This document shows, one piece after another, positions 17,403 to 26,219 of a DNA stretch of 64,000 bases. The position numbers were made by a program, and so were the translations under genes. The stretch's first letter is position 1, and each line of letters begins with the position of its first letter. Source of the stretch: Pseudomonas sp. RIT-PI-q (GTDB lineage: Bacteria; Pseudomonadota; Gammaproteobacteria; Pseudomonadales; Pseudomonadaceae); NCBI RefSeq assembly GCF_001297125.1, contig NZ_LHPC01000044.1, forward strand, positions 186,001 through 250,000, read 5' to 3'. A model generated the notes under the pieces. That model did no database searches. It was not told the DNA's origin and was given only the letters and a program-made list of their open reading frames with translations.

Positions 17403-18344
17403 TCACTGCCCGGCCTGATGCTCGAAAAACTCCTTGGCCGCTTGCAGGTACTCACTGCGACTTTCCGGGTCGAGCCAAGCGGCGTAGGCCTCGCTCAAAT
17501 GCTCGCGGGGCAGGGTGCGCAGCAGTTGGTTGATCTCGATGATCGCCTGTCGGCCCTGGGGGGTATCGGTGCAGCCGATGTAGCCCGACAGGTATTTGCC
17601 CGTGCCGCGAATCGGGTAGAACTGCAACTCATCCTCGGCGATGCCTTGTTGCAGGGCCTGGTAGCGAATTTCCGGACGATACCCCAATAGCAGCTGCAAG
17701 CGTCCCAGACGCTGCATTTGCAACAGGCTGCCCAACGCGTTGTTGCCGTAGTGGAGCGTCAGCGTCTTGGGTGGCGCTTGTTTGAGCTGCGAGTCGAGAA
17801 ATTCGCCGTAGTTGCGCTCGGCAATAATGCCCAGGGTCACGTTGCCGGTGGCCAACAAGGCCGCAAGGTCAACCTCTCCCTCCTTGATGAAAGGCGTCAG
17901 GACCTCCCGATCAATACGTCGCACGGCCAGGCCATTGCTCATGGCGCGAAAGACCGGGATGGAAAACGCGATCCAGCGTTCGCGCTCCTTGCTCCAGTTC
18001 AGCGCCGCATCGCAGGTGAGGGAGGGCTCGTGGAGCATCTGCAATCCGCGAGCACGATTGACCTTGATCACGCTGTGTTGGTACTGAGGCATGCCGGCGA
18101 TTAACGTCGGCAGCAATTGATCGATGACCCCTTGGCCCTTCTTCGGCCCTTCAAAAATAAACAGCGGCGGTAGATCCCGCTTCAGCCAAACCAGGTTTTC
18201 TTTCGATTGCGCCAACGTTAACGGTGCCTGACCGGCGAGGCAGAGGACAATCGCCAACGCGCACGCTGTTCGTCCGCTGCACGTCAGGCAGAGGTTGATG
18301 GGCCGCGCAATCAAGCGCCTCAGTTTAGATGGCTCCGTCTTCAC
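17403..18344 (-). CDS. Periplasmic solute-binding-like protein (TIGR02285-like)
   Basis: Roughly 300-residue exported protein. It has a hydrophobic signal sequence (ACALAIVLCLAGQ, cleavage after LTLA) followed by an SBP_bac_3-like fold (LVWLKRDLPPLFIF near the mature start and CDAALNWSKERE further on). Such proteins occur alone in Pseudomonas without transporter subunits, and their ligands are unknown. The start is uncertain: I use the GTG at 18344, which overlaps the 3' end of the CoA-transferase gene by 20 bp; a TTG at 18314 is equally plausible. Neither has a strong ribosome-binding site. The overlap suggests coupling to the upstream gene. Confidence 0.7.
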   Translation of the reverse strand: MKTEPSKLRRLIARPINLCLTCSGRTACALAIVLCLAGQAPLTLAQSKENLVWLKRDLPPLFIFEGPKKGQGVIDQLLPTLIAGMPQYQHSVIKVNRARGLQMLHEPSLTCDAALNWSKERERWIAFSIPVFRAMSNGLAVRRIDREVLTPFIKEGEVDLAALLATGNVTLGIIAERNYGEFLDSQLKQAPPKTLTLHYGNNALGSLLQMQRLGRLQLLLGYRPEIRYQALQQGIAEDELQFYPIRGTGKYLSGYIGCTDTPQGRQAIIEINQLLRTLPREHLSEAYAAWLDPESRSEYLQAAKEFFEHQAGQ

Positions 18345-19524
18345 GCAGCTTTGCGATCTGTTCCAAGTCGTAACCAAGATCGTGGAGTACCTGCGCATTG
18401 TGTTCGCCCAACTGCGGCCCGACCCATTCCGAAGTGCCAGGTGTCTCTGAGAGTTTCGGCACGATTCCCGGCATCTTGAAATCTTTGCCGTCCGGCAACT
18501 TGGCTTTCAGAAACATTTCCCGGGCCAGGTACTGAGGATCACTGAACATGTCTTCGGCGCTGAAGATCCGGCTGGCGGGTACTTCGGCCTGATTCAACCG
18601 CTCGATGATCGTGTCCAGCGGCAGAGAATTGACCCAACGATCAATGACCCCGTAAATCTCGTCGCGACGGCTATCGCGTCCGTCGTTGCTGGCCAGAACC
18701 GGGTCGTTGCCCAGGTCTTCGCGCCCGATGATCAACATGAAGCGCTTGAAGATCGCATCGCCGTTCGCGCCGATCTGTACATGTTTGCCGTCGGCGCTGG
18801 TGTGGATCGAGGAGGGCGTGATACCGGGCATGATGTTGCCGGTGCGTTCGCGGATGAATCCGAACACGTCAAACTCCGGGACCATGCTTTCCATCATGGC
18901 GAAGATCGCTTCGTACAGTGCCACATCGACCACTTGGCCCTGGCCGCCGTTGACCTCGCGATGACGCAGGGCCATCAGTGCACCGATCACACCCCACAGT
19001 GCGGCAATCGAGTCACCGATGGAAATCCCGGTGCGCACCGGTGGCCGGTCCTCGAACCCGGTGATGTAGCGCAGGCCGCCCATGGACTCACCGACCGCGC
19101 CAAAACCTGGCTGATCCTTCATCGGCCCGGTCTGGCCGAAACCGGAGAGACGCACCATCACCAGTTTCGGATTCAGTGCGTGCAACACGTCCCAGCCCAG
19201 GCCGAGTTTTTCCAGAACGCCGGGGCGAAAGTTCTCGATCAGGATGTCTGCTTCACTGAGCAGTTTTTTCAGAATCGCCAGGCCATCCGGGTGTTTCAGG
19301 TTCAGGGTCAGGGACTTCTTGTTGCGCGCCTGGACGAACCACCACAACGAGGTGCCTTCATACAACTTGCGCCATTTGCGCAGCGGATCGCCACCGTCCG
19401 GGGATTCGACCTTGATCACTTCGGCACCGAACTCACCGCAGATGCGCGAGGCAAACGGGCCGGCGATCAACGTACCCAATTCAATGACTTTCAGACCTGA
19501 GAGTGGTTTGGCGGTGAACGGCAT
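18325..19524 (-). CDS. CaiB/BaiF-type CoA transferase (class III)
   Basis: 399-residue family III CoA transferase. The N-terminal core KVIELGTLIAGPFASRICGEFGAEVIKVE and ENFRPGVLEKLG are diagnostic, and the catalytic Asp of the family falls near residue 170. These enzymes move CoA between dicarboxylic or carnitine-type acids. In Pseudomonas a close relative sits beside glutaryl-CoA dehydrogenase, but no such gene is next to this one, so the substrate is unassigned. AGGATCC precedes the ATG. Confidence 0.88.
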   Translation of the reverse strand: MPFTAKPLSGLKVIELGTLIAGPFASRICGEFGAEVIKVESPDGGDPLRKWRKLYEGTSLWWFVQARNKKSLTLNLKHPDGLAILKKLLSEADILIENFRPGVLEKLGLGWDVLHALNPKLVMVRLSGFGQTGPMKDQPGFGAVGESMGGLRYITGFEDRPPVRTGISIGDSIAALWGVIGALMALRHREVNGGQGQVVDVALYEAIFAMMESMVPEFDVFGFIRERTGNIMPGITPSSIHTSADGKHVQIGANGDAIFKRFMLIIGREDLGNDPVLASNDGRDSRRDEIYGVIDRWVNSLPLDTIIERLNQAEVPASRIFSAEDMFSDPQYLAREMFLKAKLPDGKDFKMPGIVPKLSETPGTSEWVGPQLGEHNAQVLHDLGYDLEQIAKLREDGAI

Positions 19525-19671
19525 GCTGGATCCTGTAGGACAAATATTGAGCGAAGGCGGAGTTTTAGCATAGCCGACCGTCAGTCGCCCGAAGTTGATC
19601 GCCTTCTATTCGTTGATTGCCTGCGGCATCGGTTAGACTTGCCGCCTTTCCTCGTATCAAGAAGCCCGTTC

Positions 19672-20214
19672 ATGGCCCAGCCGTCCACGACCTACAAGTT
19701 TGAACTGAACCTCACCGACCTTGACCGCAGCGTCTACGAGAGCGTGAAGCAGACCATCGCCCGTCACCCTTCGGAAACCGAAGAGCGCATGACCGTGCGG
19801 CTGCTGGCCTACGCCTTCTGGTACAACGAGCAGTTGTCGTTCGGCCGTGGTCTGTCAGACGTGGACGAACCTGCCCTGTGGGAAAAGAGCCTGGACGACC
19901 GTGTCCTGCACTGGATCGAAGTCGGCCAGCCGGACGCCGATCGCCTGACCTGGTGCTCGCGTCGCACCGAGCGCACCAGCCTGCTGGCCTACGGCAGCCT
20001 GCGCGTCTGGGAAACCAAAGTGATCCCGGCGATCAAGAACCTGAAAAACGTGCACATCGCAGCGGTGCCTCAGGAAGTCCTGGAAACCCTGGCCAAAGAC
20101 ATGCCGCGCGTTATCAAGTGGGATGTGATGATCAGCGAAGGGACGATTTTCGTCACCGACGACCGTGGTCAGCACGAAGTCCAGTTGCAGTGGTTGAGCG
20201 GCGAGCGCGGCTGA
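19672..20214 (+). CDS. yaeQ: YaeQ family protein
   Basis: 180-residue protein with the YaeQ fold (PD-(D/E)XK nuclease-like core). MAQPSTTYKFELNLTDLDR and RLLAYAFWYNEQLSFGRGLSDVDEPALW are typical. Historically reported as an RfaH-bypass gene in enterics; the molecular function is not established. The ATG at 19672 gives the family length of about 181. It lies 66 bp upstream of recJ on the same strand. Confidence 0.92.
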   Translation: MAQPSTTYKFELNLTDLDRSVYESVKQTIARHPSETEERMTVRLLAYAFWYNEQLSFGRGLSDVDEPALWEKSLDDRVLHWIEVGQPDADRLTWCSRRTERTSLLAYGSLRVWETKVIPAIKNLKNVHIAAVPQEVLETLAKDMPRVIKWDVMISEGTIFVTDDRGQHEVQLQWLSGERG

Positions 20215-20280
20215 TTATTCGCCGCTGATTCGCGTTCCCCGGTTTTATCCTACGTATTCAAGAGAAGCACCTGTCACCCC

Positions 20281-21990
20281 ATGCGCATCGAACCTCGCCT
20301 GCTGCCCGACACCCTGCCATTCCTTGGCGATCTGCCACCGCTGTTGACCCGTTTGTACGCAGCGCGGGGGGTGCAGACCGAGGCTGAACTGGATAAGAGC
20401 TTAAAGCGCCTGATTCCATACGAGCAGCTTAAAGGCATCGATGCTGCTGTGGATTTGCTGGTGACGGCGCTTGAACAGCGTCAGCGGATTCTGATCGTCG
20501 GCGACTTCGACGCCGATGGCGCCACCGCCAGTACCGTGGGCGTGCTGGGCTTGCGTCTGCTGGGCGCGGCGCATGTCGACTATCTGGTGCCGAACCGTTT
20601 CGAGTACGGCTATGGCCTGACACCGGAAATCGTTGAGGTGGCGCTGACCCGCACGCCGCAGTTGCTGATCACCGTGGACAACGGCATCTCCAGCGTCGAA
20701 GGCGTGGCGGCGGCGAAAAAGGCCGGGTTGAAGGTGCTGGTCACCGATCACCACTTGCCCGGCGACGAGTTGCCGCTGGCCGATGCCATCGTTAACCCGA
20801 ACCAGCCAGGCTGCGAGTTTCCGAGCAAGGCGCTGGCCGGTGTCGGGGTTATTTTCTATGTGCTGATGGCGCTGCGTGCGCGATTGCGCAGCTTGGGCTG
20901 GTACGAGAGCAAGCCGCAGCCGAACATCGGTGAGTTGCTGGATCTGGTGGCCCTGGGCAGCGTCGCCGACGTGGTGCCGCTGGATGCCAACAACCGGATC
21001 CTGGTGCACCAGGGGCTGGAGCGGATCCGCGCCGGGCGTGCTCGTCCGGGGATCAAGGCGATCCTCGAAGTCGCCAAACGCGATCATGCGCGCATCACTT
21101 CCACTGATCTGGGTTTCATTGTCGGCCCACGCCTGAACGCGGCGGGGCGGCTGGATGACATGAGCCTGGGCATCGAGTGCCTGCTCACCGAAGACGCTGG
21201 CATGGCGCGTGAAATGGCGGCCCAGCTCGACGGCATGAACCAGGATCGCAAGTCCATCGAGCAGGGTATGCAGCGCGAGGCGCTGGCTCAGCTCAAGGAT
21301 TTGCCGGTGGAGTCGATGCCGTTCGGTTTGTGCCTGTTCGATCCCGAGTGGCACCAGGGTGTCATCGGGATCCTCGCGTCGCGTATGAAAGAGCGCTATT
21401 TCCGCCCGACAATCGCCTTCGCTGATGCGGGAGATGGCTTGCTCAAGGGCTCGGGACGTTCGGTCCAGGGTTTTCATATTCGCGACGCCTTGAGCGTGGT
21501 GGCGGCGCAGCATCCGAACCTGATCAGCAAGTACGGCGGCCATGCGATGGCTGCCGGCCTGACGCTGCCGGAAGCGAATTTTCCGTTGTTCGCCGAGGCC
21601 TTTGACGCTGAAGTGCGTAGGCAATTACGCGAAGAAGACCTGACCGGGCGCCTGCTGTCGGACGGCACATTGGCGGTCGAAGAATTCCACCTGGAACTGG
21701 CGCGTGCCTTGCGCCACGCCGGCCCTTGGGGGCAGCACTTCCCGGAGCCGCTGTTTCACGGGGTGTTCCAACTGGTCGAGCAGCGCGTCGTCGGTGAACG
21801 CCACCTTAAGGTGGTGCTGAGAAGTGAATGTGGCTCGGTGAAGCTCGATGGCATCGCTTTTGGGATTGACCGCGATATCTGGCCGAATCCGACCATTAAA
21901 TGGGTGGAATTGGCCTACAAACTCGACCTCAACGAGTTTCGCGGGAATGAGACTGTTCAACTGATGATTGCTCATATCGAACCGCGTTAA
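20281..21990 (+). CDS. recJ: Single-stranded-DNA-specific exonuclease RecJ
   Basis: 569-residue DHH-family 5'-3' ssDNA exonuclease acting in RecF recombination and mismatch repair. Metal-binding motifs appear in order: GDFDADGATAS (near 76), VDNGISS (near 137), TDHHLPG (near 157), and the DHHA1 domain motif GGHAMAAGL (near 420). The OB-type C-terminal region follows. Full length. Preceded by yaeQ and followed by a REP element. Confidence 0.96.
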   Translation: MRIEPRLLPDTLPFLGDLPPLLTRLYAARGVQTEAELDKSLKRLIPYEQLKGIDAAVDLLVTALEQRQRILIVGDFDADGATASTVGVLGLRLLGAAHVDYLVPNRFEYGYGLTPEIVEVALTRTPQLLITVDNGISSVEGVAAAKKAGLKVLVTDHHLPGDELPLADAIVNPNQPGCEFPSKALAGVGVIFYVLMALRARLRSLGWYESKPQPNIGELLDLVALGSVADVVPLDANNRILVHQGLERIRAGRARPGIKAILEVAKRDHARITSTDLGFIVGPRLNAAGRLDDMSLGIECLLTEDAGMAREMAAQLDGMNQDRKSIEQGMQREALAQLKDLPVESMPFGLCLFDPEWHQGVIGILASRMKERYFRPTIAFADAGDGLLKGSGRSVQGFHIRDALSVVAAQHPNLISKYGGHAMAAGLTLPEANFPLFAEAFDAEVRRQLREEDLTGRLLSDGTLAVEEFHLELARALRHAGPWGQHFPEPLFHGVFQLVEQRVVGERHLKVVLRSECGSVKLDGIAFGIDRDIWPNPTIKWVELAYKLDLNEFRGNETVQLMIAHIEPR

Positions 21991-21994
21991 GCCC

Positions 21995-22058
21995 TTCGCG
22001 GGCAAGCCTCGCTCCTACAGGTACGGGTGATCCTGTAGGAGCGAGGCTTGCCCGCGAA
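21995..22058. repeat. REP-type inverted repeat pair (short loop)
   Basis: Nearly perfect 27-nt arms (TTCGCGGGCAAGCCTCGCTC... and the reverse complement) separated by only about 10 nt, just after recJ. Could act as a transcript stabiliser or a terminator-like structure. Confidence 0.87.
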
Positions 22059-22257
22059 AGCGATTTCCCTCACACCGAATCCCTCGGAATCCTCCCGCAT
22101 CCCACGATGTCGACTAGGCTCTAAGCACTGCTTGATAATCCTTGTGACGTCTTGTCAATTTTTTGCCCGCGGGGGCGGGTGCTGCACCTTTTTCCTGTCA
22201 CTCGTCGACTTTTCAAACAGAACCCTGGAGCCTGCCCACTGATTCGAGAGGTGCCCC

Positions 22258-23364
22258 ATGAGTCTGCTGCTTGAACCCTATACCCTGCGCCAATTGACCC
22301 TGCTCAACCGCATTGCCGTGTCACCCATGTGCCAGTATTCGAGCGTCGATGGCCTGGCCAATGACTGGCACCTGGTCCACCTCGGCAGCCGCGCTGTCGG
22401 CGGCGCCGGCCTGATATTTACCGAGGCGACGGCCGTCACTGCCGACGGCCGCATCACCGCCGAGGACCTCGGCCTGTGGAACGATGAACAGATCGAGCCG
22501 CTGCAACGCATCACCCGTTTCATCGCCGCCCAGGGCGCCGTTGCCGGCATTCAGTTGGCTCACGCCGGGCGCAAGGCCAGCACTTTTCGCCCGTGGCTGG
22601 GCAAGCATGGCAGCGTCAAGCCTGATGATGGCGGCTGGGTCCCGGTCGGTCCGTCACCGATTGCTTTCGACCCGCAACACACGCAACCCAAACAGCTCGA
22701 TGAAGGGGAAATCGCCAAGGTTATCCAGGCCTTTGTCGAGGCGGCAAAACGCTCGCTGACCGCGGGCTTCAAGGTGGTGGAAATCCACGCCGCCCACGGT
22801 TACCTGCTGCACCAGTTTCTTTCGCCACTGAGCAATCAGCGCCGCGATCAATATGGCGGCTCGTTCGAGAACCGCATTCGGCTGGTGCTGCAAGTCACCG
22901 AAGCGGTGCGGGCCGTCTGGCCGGAAGAGTTACCGGTGTTTGTGCGGGTATCGGCCACCGATTGGGTGGAAGACGGCTGGAACCCCGATGAAACGGTGGA
23001 GCTGGCGCGCCGCCTGAAAGGCTTGGGCGTGGACCTGATCGATGTGTCGTCGGGTGGTACGGCGGCCAACGCGGAGATTCCGACCGGGCCGGGTTACCAG
23101 ACCCGCTTTGCCGAACGTGTACGCAAGGAGTCAGGCATTGCCACCGGTACGGTAGGAATGATTACCGAGCCGGCGCAGGCCGAGCACATTCTGCGCACTT
23201 GCCAGGCCGACATCATCTTCCTCGCCCGCGAGCTGTTGCGTGATCCGTACTGGCCGCTGCATGCCGATGATGACCTGGGAGGGCACAAGGCAATCTGGCC
23301 GGCGCAATACCAGCGGGCCACCCATCGGGACCAGCCGATCCATGAGTCGGATCTGCGCGACTGA
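22258..23364 (+). CDS. Old yellow enzyme-type NADH:flavin oxidoreductase (YqjM/XenA class)
   Basis: 368-residue FMN-dependent ene-reductase. The TIM barrel starts LLEPYTLRQLTLLNRIAVSPMCQYSS; the Cys in PMCQYS is the thermophilic-like class hallmark and the second residue pair HAGRKAS is the FMN/substrate site. The catalytic His pair lies in EIHAAHGYLLHQFLSP, and the glycine-rich SNQRRDQYGGSFENR follows. Reduces alpha,beta-unsaturated carbonyls or nitro compounds; the physiological substrate is unknown. Shares a bidirectional terminator with glpD. Annotated names vary (XenA, NamA), so no symbol is given. Confidence 0.9.
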   Translation: MSLLLEPYTLRQLTLLNRIAVSPMCQYSSVDGLANDWHLVHLGSRAVGGAGLIFTEATAVTADGRITAEDLGLWNDEQIEPLQRITRFIAAQGAVAGIQLAHAGRKASTFRPWLGKHGSVKPDDGGWVPVGPSPIAFDPQHTQPKQLDEGEIAKVIQAFVEAAKRSLTAGFKVVEIHAAHGYLLHQFLSPLSNQRRDQYGGSFENRIRLVLQVTEAVRAVWPEELPVFVRVSATDWVEDGWNPDETVELARRLKGLGVDLIDVSSGGTAANAEIPTGPGYQTRFAERVRKESGIATGTVGMITEPAQAEHILRTCQADIIFLARELLRDPYWPLHADDDLGGHKAIWPAQYQRATHRDQPIHESDLRD

Positions 23365-23365
23365 A

Positions 23366-23465
23366 GATCAAAAGATCGCAGCCTTCGGCAGCTCCTACAC
23401 GCAAACGCATCCCCCTGTAGGAGCGTAGGAGCTGTCGAGTGAAACGAGGCTGCGATCTCTTGATC
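23366..23465. repeat. REP-type repeat, mixed arms (GATCGCAGCC family)
   Basis: Left arm GATCGCAGCCTTCGGCAGCT and right arm GAGCTGTCGAGTGAAACGAG then GCTGCGATC. The outer GATCGCAGCC parts pair, but the inner cores come from two variants (CTTCGGCAG versus TCGAGTGAAACGAG), so the stem is interrupted. Confidence 0.75.
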
Positions 23466-23474
23466 CTGACCCAA

Positions 23475-23513
23475 CAAAAAACCCCGCGCTCTTTCGAGAC
23501 ACGGGGCTTTTTT
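23475..23513. terminator. Bidirectional terminator between oxidoreductase and glpD
   Basis: Stem AAAAAACCCCG / CGGGGCTTTTTT, symmetric with A- and T-runs on both sides, placed between two convergent genes. Confidence 0.9.
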
Positions 23514-23529
23514 AATTGAGGCTGTCCAG

Positions 23530-25068
23530 TCAGGCCGCTTCGATCTTGCTGCGGTTCTGCTCGACCTTGTTCAGGTAATCCTTGAGCTTGTCCTGTTCTG
23601 CCGGAGTGGTGAACAAGCCGAGTTTGCTGCGGCGCCACAGAATGTCATGCGCGGTGGTCGCCCACTCTTCGCTGCACAGGTAATCGACTTCGCGGGTGTA
23701 GAGACCGCCGCCGATGTGTTCGCCCAAATCACTGAGGTTCTGCACGCCTTCGAGCATGCGCCAGGTGCGGCTGCCGTAGGTAGTCGACCAGCGGCGCGAG
23801 ATCTCCGTCGGCACCCAGTCGAACTTGTCACGGATCAGCGAGCTCAGCGCCTGCGGGGTGGTCATGTCTTCGCCGCCCGGCAGGGTCGCGGTGGCCGTCC
23901 AGCTTGGCTTGATGTCCTTGAAGTACGGGGCCAGTTGCGCCAGCGCCGACTCGGCCAGTTTGCGGTAGGTGGTCAGCTTGCCGCCGAACACCGACAGCAG
24001 TGGCGCTTCTTCACCACTGCCCGACAGCGCCAGGGTGTAGTCGCGGGTAACGGCCGACGGGTTGTCGGATTCGTCGTTGCACAGCGGACGAACACCGGAA
24101 TAGCTGTGCAGGATATCGTCGCGGCTGATGCGTTTCTTGAAATGCGAGTTGACCACTTTCAGCAGGTAATCGGTTTCGCCTTCGGTGATTGCGACTTTCG
24201 CCGGATCGCCGGTGTACTCGCGGTCGGTGGTGCCGATCAGGGTGAAGTGGTTCAGGTACGGAATGGTGAACACGATGCGCTGATCTTCGTTTTGCAGAAT
24301 GTGCGCGTGTTCGCCTTCGTACAGTTTTGGCACGATCAGGTGGCTGCCCTGGATCAGGCGGATGCCGTAAGGCGATTCCATCTTCAGGTCGTCACGAATG
24401 AACTTGGCGACCCATGGGCCAGCCGCGTTCACCAGTGCCTTGGCGCGGATCGAAAACAGGCTGCCATCGGCACGTTCCAGGTGCAGGTGCCACAAACCCT
24501 TGGTGCGACGAGCGCTGACACAACGGGTCTGGGTGTGAACGTGGGCGCCATTTTCGCGGGCGGCCATGGCGTTCAGTACCACCAGGCGAGCATCGTCGAC
24601 CCAGCAGTCGGAGTATTCGAAGCCTTTGGTGATTTCGCTTTTCAGCGGGCTGTCCGGGCCGAACTTGATGCTTTTCGAACCTTCGAGTTTTTCCCGTTTA
24701 CCGAGGTGGTCATACAGGAACAGACCGGCGCGAATCATCCATGCCGGACGCAGGTGCGGGCGGTGCGGCAGCACGAAGCGCATTTGTTTGACGATGTGCG
24801 GCGCCTTGGCCAACAGCACTTCGCGCTCGGCGAGGGCTTCACGCACCAGGCGGAATTCGTAATGTTCAAGGTAGCGCAGGCCACCGTGGATCAGCTTGCT
24901 GCTGGCCGACGAGGTGTGGCTGGCCAGATCATCTTTTTCACAAAGGAACACCGAAAGACCGCGACCGGCGGCATCCGCTGCGATCCCCACGCCATTGATC
25001 CCACCACCGATGACGGCGATATCGTAGACCTCGGCGAGAGGGGGCGTAGGCAAGGTAGAAGTGGGCAT
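23530..25068 (-). CDS. glpD: Aerobic glycerol-3-phosphate dehydrogenase
   Basis: 512-residue FAD-dependent, membrane-associated enzyme oxidising glycerol-3-phosphate to dihydroxyacetone phosphate and passing electrons to ubiquinone. The FAD-binding motif VIGGGINGVGIA lies near residue 19, with SSASSKLIHGGLRYLE after it. The ATG at 25068 is preceded by GAGG at 7 nt and gives the family length. An upstream ATG at 25125 would cover the operator region. Last gene of the glp group, separately promoted 300 bp downstream of glpR, with a GlpR-like site just upstream. Confidence 0.97.
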   Translation of the reverse strand: MPTSTLPTPPLAEVYDIAVIGGGINGVGIAADAAGRGLSVFLCEKDDLASHTSSASSKLIHGGLRYLEHYEFRLVREALAEREVLLAKAPHIVKQMRFVLPHRPHLRPAWMIRAGLFLYDHLGKREKLEGSKSIKFGPDSPLKSEITKGFEYSDCWVDDARLVVLNAMAARENGAHVHTQTRCVSARRTKGLWHLHLERADGSLFSIRAKALVNAAGPWVAKFIRDDLKMESPYGIRLIQGSHLIVPKLYEGEHAHILQNEDQRIVFTIPYLNHFTLIGTTDREYTGDPAKVAITEGETDYLLKVVNSHFKKRISRDDILHSYSGVRPLCNDESDNPSAVTRDYTLALSGSGEEAPLLSVFGGKLTTYRKLAESALAQLAPYFKDIKPSWTATATLPGGEDMTTPQALSSLIRDKFDWVPTEISRRWSTTYGSRTWRMLEGVQNLSDLGEHIGGGLYTREVDYLCSEEWATTAHDILWRRSKLGLFTTPAEQDKLKDYLNKVEQNRSKIEAA

Positions 25069-25106
25069 CGGCTGGCCTCGGGCTTTTCTGATTTTCTGTA
25101 TTGGAA

Positions 25107-25137
25107 TTCGAACATTAATGTTCATTTGCGAAAATGG
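25107..25137 (-). promoter_or_regulatory. Candidate GlpR operator upstream of glpD
   Basis: AATGTTCATTTGCGAAAATG at 25117-25136 matches 14 of 20 positions of the E. coli-type GlpR palindrome (AATGTTCGATAACGAACATT), and an adjacent TTCGAACATTAATGTTC overlaps it. Position 40-70 bp before the glpD start fits repression. Consensus is from memory of the E. coli site; binding by this GlpR is inferred. Confidence 0.55.
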
Positions 25138-25263
25138 TAGCCCATAAAGCCGCGCACAGCCAGTTAACTTCGATTGAAAATACTCATCGAAGGGCGGTTA
25201 AAGGAAAATATTCGAACATTTAGAGGCGCGATAGAGCGCAAGAGATGTGTTGCCTGGACGACC

Positions 25264-25335
25264 GCCATCGCGGGCAAGCCCGCTCCCACAAGGGTTAACG
25301 CATAACCTGTGGGAGCGTGGCTTGCCCGCGATGGC
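25264..25335. repeat. REP-type inverted repeat pair
   Basis: Arms GCCATCGCGGGCAAGCCCGC and the reverse complement with one inserted T, spacer about 17 nt, in the 299-bp glpR-glpD gap. Besides it and the operator, that gap holds nothing recognisable. Confidence 0.85.
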
Positions 25336-25367
25336 GCCGCTACAGGCGCCGAGGATGTGAGGGGAGG

Positions 25368-26123
25368 TTAGACGACTTCGAGTCGAATCTTGTGCTGACT
25401 CAACAACTGCGCCAGCGCCGGCACAGGCTGCTGGTCGGTCACCAGGCAATCGATCAGGCTGATCGGCCCCAGGCGAATCATAGCGTTGCGCCCGAACTTG
25501 CTGGAGTCGGCGGCGAGGATCACTTGCCGGGCGTTGGCGATGATCGCCTGGGACACCCGCACTTCCTGATAATCGAAGTCCAGCAAACTGCCGTCTTCAT
25601 CGATACCGCTGATGCCGACCAGGGCGAAGTCAACCTTGAACTGGTTGATGAAATCGACACTGGCCTGACCCACTACACCGCCGTCACGTCGTACGTTGCC
25701 GCCGGTCAGCAACACGTCGAAGTCGTCCTTGGCACTCAGCATCGAGGCCACGTGCAGGTTGTTGGTGATGATCTTCAGGTGGTTGTGGTTGAGCAGCGCG
25801 CGGGCAATCGATTCGGTGGTGGTCCCGATATTGATAAATAACGAGGCGTGGTCGGGAATCTGCGCCGCAATGGCTTCGCCGATGCGCTGTTTTTCATCGC
25901 GCATCTGATCGGCGCGCATGGCGTAGGCGGTATTTTCGACGCTGGAATCGTAGGCTGCGCCGCCATGGTAGCGACGCAACAGATTGGCTTCCGCAAGCTG
26001 ATTGATATCGCGGCGGATGGTCTGCGGTGTAACGACGAACAGCTGAGCCATTTCCTCGATGCTGACATAGCCGCGTTCGCGGACCAGTTCGAGGATTTGC
26101 TGCTGACGGGGAGGCAGATTCAT
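25368..26123 (-). CDS. glpR: Glycerol-3-phosphate regulon repressor GlpR (DeoR family)
   Basis: 251-residue repressor. The N-terminal DeoR helix-turn-helix (residues 6-58) contains VSIEEMAQLFVVTPQTIRRDINQL, and the C-terminal sugar-phosphate sensor has IGTTTESIARALL and LTGGNVRRDGGVVG. It sits between glpK and glpD, as in other pseudomonads, and represses them until glycerol-3-phosphate binds. Start by ATG with GGAAG upstream. Full length. Confidence 0.95.
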   Translation of the reverse strand: MNLPPRQQQILELVRERGYVSIEEMAQLFVVTPQTIRRDINQLAEANLLRRYHGGAAYDSSVENTAYAMRADQMRDEKQRIGEAIAAQIPDHASLFINIGTTTESIARALLNHNHLKIITNNLHVASMLSAKDDFDVLLTGGNVRRDGGVVGQASVDFINQFKVDFALVGISGIDEDGSLLDFDYQEVRVSQAIIANARQVILAADSSKFGRNAMIRLGPISLIDCLVTDQQPVPALAQLLSQHKIRLEVV

Positions 26124-26219
26124 GGGGCTTCCTTTGGGCTGCCGTGCAAAAATTTGCCCATGATGCCGCAGGAATCCGCTCCCGACCAGTTACATACGGA
26201 TACGACTACTCAGGTTAGC

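Noticed and set aside
23647..25140. 497-codon plus-strand frame opposite glpD
   Set aside because: Antisense shadow of glpD with low-complexity composition.
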